DNA of 64,000 nucleotides from Hamadaea tsunoensis DSM 44101 (lineage in GTDB: Bacteria; Actinomycetota; Actinomycetes; Mycobacteriales; Micromonosporaceae): contig NZ_AUAX01000005.1 of assembly GCF_000428945.1 (NCBI RefSeq), forward strand, positions 310,001 to 374,000, given 5' to 3'. The translations under genes and the position numbers were made by a program. Shown piece after piece: positions 60,395-64,000 of this stretch. A model generated the notes under the pieces. The model saw only the letters and a program-made list of their open reading frames with translations. It searched no databases and was not told where the DNA came from. Numbering within the stretch: the stretch's first letter is position 1; the number at the start of each line of letters is the position of its first letter.

Positions 60395-61465
60395 ATGGTT
60401 ACGGTGCTCACCCCACAGGTGCTGGCGGATCCCGTCGAGTTGACCCGCGCCCTCGTCGACATCGAGTCGGTCTCCGGCAACGAGGACGAGATCGCGACGG
60501 CCGTGGTCGACGCGCTTGCCGGCCTCGGCCACCTGACCGTCGAGCGGATCGGCAACACCGTCGTCGCGCGTACGCACCTGGGTCGCGACCAGCGGGTCGT
60601 CCTCGCCGGGCACCTCGACACCGTGCCGCTCGCGGGGAACTTCCCGTCGCGTACGGCCGACGGGATCATGTGGGGCTGCGGCACCTCGGACATGAAGAGC
60701 GGCACCGCGCTCGCCCTGCACCTCGCCGCGACGGTGGCCGAACCGAAGTTCGACGTCACCTACTTCTTCTACGAGGCCGAAGAGGTCGAATCGGAGCGCA
60801 ACGGGCTCTACCTGATCTCGCAGGCCCGCCCGGAGCTGCTCGCCGCCGACTTCGCGATCCTCCTCGAACCGACGTACGGCGCGGTCGAGGCCGGCTGCCA
60901 GGGCACGATGCGGGTCGTCGTCACCACGGAGGGCAAACGCGCCCACTCGGCCCGGTCCTGGCTCGGCGTCAACGCGATCCACGCGGCCGGCGACGTCCTC
61001 ACCCGGCTGTCGGCGTACGCGGCGCGTACCGTCGAGATCGACGGCTGTGTCTACCGCGAGGGCCTCAACGCCGTGACCATCCGGGGCGGCGTGGCCGGCA
61101 ACGTGATCCCGGACGCGTGCGAGATCGAGGTCAACTACCGGTTCGCCCCGTCCCGCTCGGTCGAAGAGGCGTACGCCCACCTCGTCGAGGTGTTCGACGG
61201 CTACCACGTGAAGCTGACCGACGCCGCGCCCGGCGCCCTGCCCGGCCTCACCCTGCCGCCCGCCGCCCAGTTCATCGAGGCGACCGGCGCCCGGCCGGCG
61301 GCGAAGCTGGGCTGGACCGACGTGTCGCGCTTCGCGGGGCTCGGCATCCCCGCGCTCAACTTCGGCCCGGGCGATCCCAACCTCGCCCACAAGCCGGAGG
61401 AACACGTCGAGATCGAGAAGATCGTGGCCGGCGCCCACATCCTCCGCGCCTGGCTCACCGCCTGA
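60395..61465 (+). CDS. dapE: Succinyl-diaminopimelate desuccinylase
   Basis: DapE removes succinyl from succinyl-DAP, giving LL-DAP. The 356-residue M20 metallopeptidase has the zinc ligands [31 protein letters not shown] (bridging Asp) and [15 protein letters not shown] (catalytic Glu then metal Glu), then [20 protein letters not shown] and [20 protein letters not shown]. The lid domain is in the middle. ATG at 60395. It is divergent from dapD, so the two enzymes that bracket DapC are expressed from one intergenic site. Confidence 0.95.
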   Translation: MVTVLTPQVLADPVELTRALVDIESVSGNEDEIATAVVDALAGLGHLTVERIGNTVVARTHLGRDQRVVLAGHLDTVPLAGNFPSRTADGIMWGCGTSDMKSGTALALHLAATVAEPKFDVTYFFYEAEEVESERNGLYLISQARPELLAADFAILLEPTYGAVEAGCQGTMRVVVTTEGKRAHSARSWLGVNAIHAAGDVLTRLSAYAARTVEIDGCVYREGLNAVTIRGGVAGNVIPDACEIEVNYRFAPSRSVEEAYAHLVEVFDGYHVKLTDAAPGALPGLTLPPAAQFIEATGARPAAKLGWTDVSRFAGLGIPALNFGPGDPNLAHKPEEHVEIEKIVAGAHILRAWLTA

Positions 61466-61478
61466 AGTACCCCCTCAT

Positions 61479-61560
61479 GATCCGGTTTGGATCAGGGATC
61501 GCCACGTAATCATGGTCCAAGATTCGGGTGATTTCCCTGATCCAAGCGGGATCTTGGGCG
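61479..61560. repeat. Dispersed nested palindrome family B, copy 2
   Basis: Outer arms GATCCGGTTTGGATCAGGGA (61479-61498) / TCCCTGATCCAAGCGGGATC (61534-61553) match with two mismatches. The centre ATTCGGGTGATTTCCCTGAT and the tail TCTTGGGC match copy 1 at 23018; the second inner arm is weaker. It lies between the dapE and LOG genes, which converge. Confidence 0.85.
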
Positions 61561-61572
61561 TTGTCTGAACGG

Positions 61573-62307
61573 CTATGGGGTGGGTTCGGAGGTGTCGACG
61601 ATGTGGGCGACCGCCTCGGCCACGTCGTCGGTGAGCATGATGAGGTCGAGGTCGTCCTTGGTGACCTTGCCCTCGGCGAGCATCGTGGTACGCATCCACT
61701 CGAACAGCCCGCCCCAGTACGCCGTCCCCATGAGCACGACCGGGAACTGGGTCACCTTGCGGGTCTGCACCAGGGTGAGCGCCTCGAACAGCTCGTCCAT
61801 GGTGCCGAAGCCGCCCGGCAGGACGACGAAGCCCTGGGCGTACTTGAGGAACATCGTCTTGCGGACGAAGAAGTAGCGGAAGTCGATCCCGACCGAGACC
61901 CACTCGTTGAGCCCCTGCTCGAAGGGCAGTTCGATGCCGAGGCCGACCGACAGTCCACCTGCGAGGGTCGCACCCCGGTTGGCGGCCGCCATGACGCCGG
62001 GGCCGCCGCCGGTGATGATGGCGTAGCCGGCCCGGGCGAGCTGCTCGCCGAGCTGTTCGGCCAGGGCGCACTCGAAGCTGTCCTCGGCGCTGCGGGCCGA
62101 GCCGAAGACGCTGACGGCCGGGGGCAGGTCGGAGAGCTCCTCGAAGCCTTCCACGAATTCGCTGAGAATCCGCAGCGTGCGCCAGGCGTCCCGGGTCTTC
62201 CAGTCGGGCCGGTTGACGGTGTCCAGCAGGGCCTGGTCGGCGGTGCCGGTACGCACGGAGGTGCCGCGCAGCGTGACCGGACCGGTGTGCCGCTCTCGGT
62301 TGCTCAT
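61573..62307 (-). CDS. LOG family (TIGR00730) nucleotide-binding protein
   Basis: A 244-residue Rossmann-fold protein of the lysine-decarboxylase-like/LOG group. Motif LPGGFGTMDELFEALTLVQT includes PGGxGTxxE, and SVFGSARS, YAIITGGGPGVMAAANRG and VGIDFRYFFVRKTMFLKYA are typical. Members cleave cytokinin-riboside monophosphates to release adenine-like base and ribose phosphate, and are often annotated as lysine decarboxylases wrongly. The ATG at 62307 is chosen; an upstream in-frame start has no ribosome-binding site. Confidence 0.9.
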   Translation of the reverse strand: MSNRERHTGPVTLRGTSVRTGTADQALLDTVNRPDWKTRDAWRTLRILSEFVEGFEELSDLPPAVSVFGSARSAEDSFECALAEQLGEQLARAGYAIITGGGPGVMAAANRGATLAGGLSVGLGIELPFEQGLNEWVSVGIDFRYFFVRKTMFLKYAQGFVVLPGGFGTMDELFEALTLVQTRKVTQFPVVLMGTAYWGGLFEWMRTTMLAEGKVTKDDLDLIMLTDDVAEAVAHIVDTSEPTP

Positions 62308-62458
62308 GCCTGTGAACATAGCGCCCTCGGCCGAGTGTGCGAGATTCGGCGCGTCGGGCAACCCTCCGAGCCGCGTAGCCCCTTATAAAGGGTGTGACAC
62401 CACGGGGTCCTGGGGTAATGCTGGACGGAACACGGGCCCGGTGGAGGGGGGTTGAGCA

Positions 62459-62590
62459 GTGAATCGGAACGAACAGTTGCGGCAGCGGGAAGTGATGCGC
62501 CGCCGTATCCGCGTCGTCATCGCGCAGCGCAGGCTCGCCCAGGAGACTCCGCAGCCGGCCGAGCCGGTCGCCGCCGAGCGGCGTGATTAG
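62459..62590 (+). CDS. Small basic protein, 43 residues
   Basis: A short ORF (VNRNEQLRQREVMRRRIRVV then IAQRRLAQETPQPAEPVAAE, ending RRD). A strong GGAGGGGG at 62443-62450 lies eight bases before the GTG, which is the main support. The N-terminal half is a basic helix with many Arg and Gln, which could bind RNA or DNA; the C-terminal half is Pro/Ala-rich. Divergent from the LOG gene by 150 bases. Function unknown. Confidence 0.6.
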   Translation: MNRNEQLRQREVMRRRIRVVIAQRRLAQETPQPAEPVAAERRD

Positions 62591-62760
62591 GACTTTCTGA
62601 ACGCCTGCCGCGGTTCTCCCGCGTCCGGGTACGCGTTGAGCGCAAGCCACGCCATCGTGGACGGTCGGCGGCGGCGTCACGGTGAGTGACCTCGCGCGGA
62701 TCGGGACGCAGACGCGGACCGGGGCGGAGGCATCGGCTGATCCGGCGTACGCGGGTCGGG

Positions 62761-62922
62761 AACGCGACTGTCGGCACCCTCGTGGTCAACCATGAGGTGG
62801 GCCACTTTCTCGGGTTCGGCCATGTCGGCCGTCCGGGTGCCGGGCGGCTCGCCCCGCCGGTGACGCGGCGGTACTTCGGGCTGGCCGGATGCAGGCCGAA
62901 CCCCTGGCCCTATCCGGGTGAC
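62761..62922 (+). pseudogene. Remnant of a DUF3152 zinc-metalloprotease-like gene
   Basis: The frame reads TVGTLVVNHEVGHFLGFGHV and, further on, GRLAPPVTRRYFGLAGCRPN then PWPYP. This is the C-terminal half of a DUF3152 domain, with the zinc motif HEVGH and the GLxGCxPNxWP end. The N-terminal two thirds of the domain, signal peptide and start codon are missing, and a Cys that usually precedes PGAGR is Arg. The upstream 170 bases keep no DUF3152 sequence in any frame. So the rest was lost and only a piece remains. The 555-base region 62591-63145 contains nothing else I can call a gene. Confidence 0.72.
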
Positions 62923-63041
62923 GGCGTGCCGGCGGCCCCGGCCGGGGAGCGCTCCCCGGCTGCGGCGGGAGGAAGTGCAGTTTTTGTTCACCAGCGAAGG
63001 GTCTTGTAACCGATTCCGCAGTGCTATTGGATGACATAGGT

Positions 63042-63085
63042 CCGATCGGCCCGGTCTCCGCCATGGCCGAGCCGATCGGGCTTTT
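63042..63085 (+). terminator. Hairpin with T-run before the helicase gene
   Basis: CCGATCGGC (63042-63050) / GCCGATCGG (63071-63079), nine perfect pairs with a 20-base loop, followed by GCTTTTG. Probably ended the transcript of the now-lost DUF3152 gene. Confidence 0.55.
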
Positions 63086-63145
63086 GCGGGTGATCTGTCC
63101 CTTCGGCGCGCGTGCGACGTCGGTCGTGTGTGGTTCCATAGCGCT

Positions 63146-64000
63146 GTGACGAGGGGTGCCTTCCGCCTGGTCCGGCCCGCGCCGGACGGCGACGCGACCG
63201 CACCCCCGCCCGTCCTCGATCCGGCCCAGGCCGCGGTCGTCGCGCATCGCGGCGGGCCGTTGCTGGTGCTCGGCGGACCCGGCACCGGCAAGACGACCGC
63301 GCTGGTCGAGTCGGTCGCCGCGCGCGTCACGGAGGGTGAGGATCCCGAGCGGATCCTGGTGCTCACGTTCGGCCGGCGTACCTCCGCCGAGTTGCGGCGG
63401 CGGATCGAGGCCCGGGTGAGCGGAGCGTCACCACGCCGGGTGATGCGCGAACCGGTGGTGCGGACCTTCCACGCCTGGGCCTTCGGCCTGCTGCGCTCCG
63501 CGGCCGCGCTGCGCGGCGAGCCGGCCCCCCGGCTGCTCACCGGACCCGAGCAGGACCTCCTCATCCGGGAGCTGCTGGAGGACGGCGAGATCGCCTGGCC
63601 CGACGGCGTACGCCCGGCGCTGAAGACCCGCGCGTTCGCCGAGCAGTTGCGCGATCTGATGCAGCGGGCGGCCGAACGGGGGCTCGGTCCGGCCGGCCTG
63701 GACGAGGTCGCCGCGCGGACCGGCCGCGCCGACTGGCACGCGGCCGCCGAGTTCCTGGGGGAGTACGAGCAGATCCTGGCCCTGAGCGAGATGACGACCC
63801 GCAGTGCGGCCGCCTACGACCCGGCGGAACTGGTACGCGCCGCGAGCGAACTGCTGCTGCGCGACCCCGCCCTGCTGGACGGGGAGCGCCGCCGGCTGGG
63901 CCACGTCTACGTCGACGAGTACGCCGAGGTCGACCCGGCCCAGGTGGAGCTGCTCGAGCTCGTGGCGGGCGGCGGGGCGCCGGTGATCGCGTTCGCCGAC
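63146..64000 (+). CDS. UvrD/REP-type ATP-dependent helicase (AdnA/AdnB-like), partial
   Basis: N-terminal 285 residues of a UvrD-family helicase; it runs off the right edge. The Walker A box is VLGGPGTGKTTALVESVAAR, followed by ILVLTFGRRTSAELRRRI (motif Ia), VRTFHAWAFGLLRSAAA, and VYVDEYAEVDPAQVELLELV (motif II, DEYxE in place of DExx). The start of the protein (DPAQAAVVAHRGGPLLVLGG) and its size suggest one half of the AdnAB double-strand-break resection enzyme. GTG at 63146 is the best start in view. Which of AdnA or AdnB cannot be told from this part. Confidence 0.85.
   Translation, partial: MTRGAFRLVRPAPDGDATAPPPVLDPAQAAVVAHRGGPLLVLGGPGTGKTTALVESVAARVTEGEDPERILVLTFGRRTSAELRRRIEARVSGASPRRVMREPVVRTFHAWAFGLLRSAAALRGEPAPRLLTGPEQDLLIRELLEDGEIAWPDGVRPALKTRAFAEQLRDLMQRAAERGLGPAGLDEVAARTGRADWHAAAEFLGEYEQILALSEMTTRSAAAYDPAELVRAASELLLRDPALLDGERRRLGHVYVDEYAEVDPAQVELLELVAGGGAPVIAFAD

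Noticed and set aside
62677-63564. Minus-strand frame of about 295 codons at the right end
   Set aside because: It is antisense to the helicase start and to the DUF3152 remnant, Ser/Arg/Pro-rich with no domain.

Overview
The window is a contiguous piece of a high-GC actinobacterial chromosome. Core gene order (pccB/birA, pckG, xseA-xseB/ispH with DUF4245 and glpX, fdxA-dapC, dapD/dapE, mshB for mycothiol) and the heavy use of GTG starts fit Actinobacteria. The general feel of the proteins (GtrA pair, SLT-type secreted proteins, TldD/TldE pair) suggests Micromonosporaceae, but genus cannot be fixed from sequence alone. There is no rRNA, tRNA, CRISPR, complete insertion sequence or prophage that I can see; almost everything is chromosomal housekeeping with small accessory insertions.

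Layout. 1-4.1 kb: start of an acyl-CoA carboxylase beta subunit, then a WXG-type polymorphic toxin with a probable immunity gene, then birA and a PH-domain membrane protein. 4.1-8.3 kb: two GtrA proteins and a very large sigma factor fused to a zinc finger, a membrane segment and an extracellular domain. 8.3-14.5 kb: pckG, an Rrf2 regulator, a cis-prenyl transferase, and phoH flanked by two secreted SLT-like proteins. 14.6-20.2 kb: secreted subtilisin and trypsin with a TrmB/LuxR regulator between them. 20.2-24 kb: ferredoxin reductase, TetR/epimerase divergon, DMT transporter. 24-29.4 kb: glpX, DUF4245, xseBA, ispH, rmuC. 29.4-35.3 kb: winged-helix regulator, Ada-AlkA, ECF sigma operon, ychF and small proteins, Nudix hydrolase. 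35.4-42.1 kb: succinate dehydrogenase (Sdh1 type) and TldE/TldD. 42.4-48.6 kb: five-gene oligopeptide ABC transporter. 48.6-53.3 kb: degenerate S9 peptidase, mshB, two membrane proteins, GNAT. 53.4-61.5 kb: lysine/diaminopimelate genes (fdxA-dapC, dapD, dapE) with a DUF559-like protein and a split nuclease/helicase pair transcribed behind dapD. 61.6-64 kb: LOG protein, a 43-residue ORF, a DUF3152 remnant and the start of a UvrD-type helicase.

The features that most deserve a second look are: (a) the dapD-coupled pair of a Cas4/RecB-like protein with a CxxCxxxxxC cluster motif and an SF1 helicase; (b) the WXG toxin/immunity pair inside the pccB-birA locus; (c) a membrane-anchored sigma factor whose reading frame has absorbed a copy of a dispersed palindrome; (d) several families of nested palindromic intergenic repeats; (e) a strikingly regular leaderless promoter layout, with TAnnnT six bases before the start codon in at least ten genes, and divergent pairs whose -10 boxes overlap; (f) a truncated S9 peptidase lacking its catalytic serine; and (g) a decayed DUF3152 metalloprotease.
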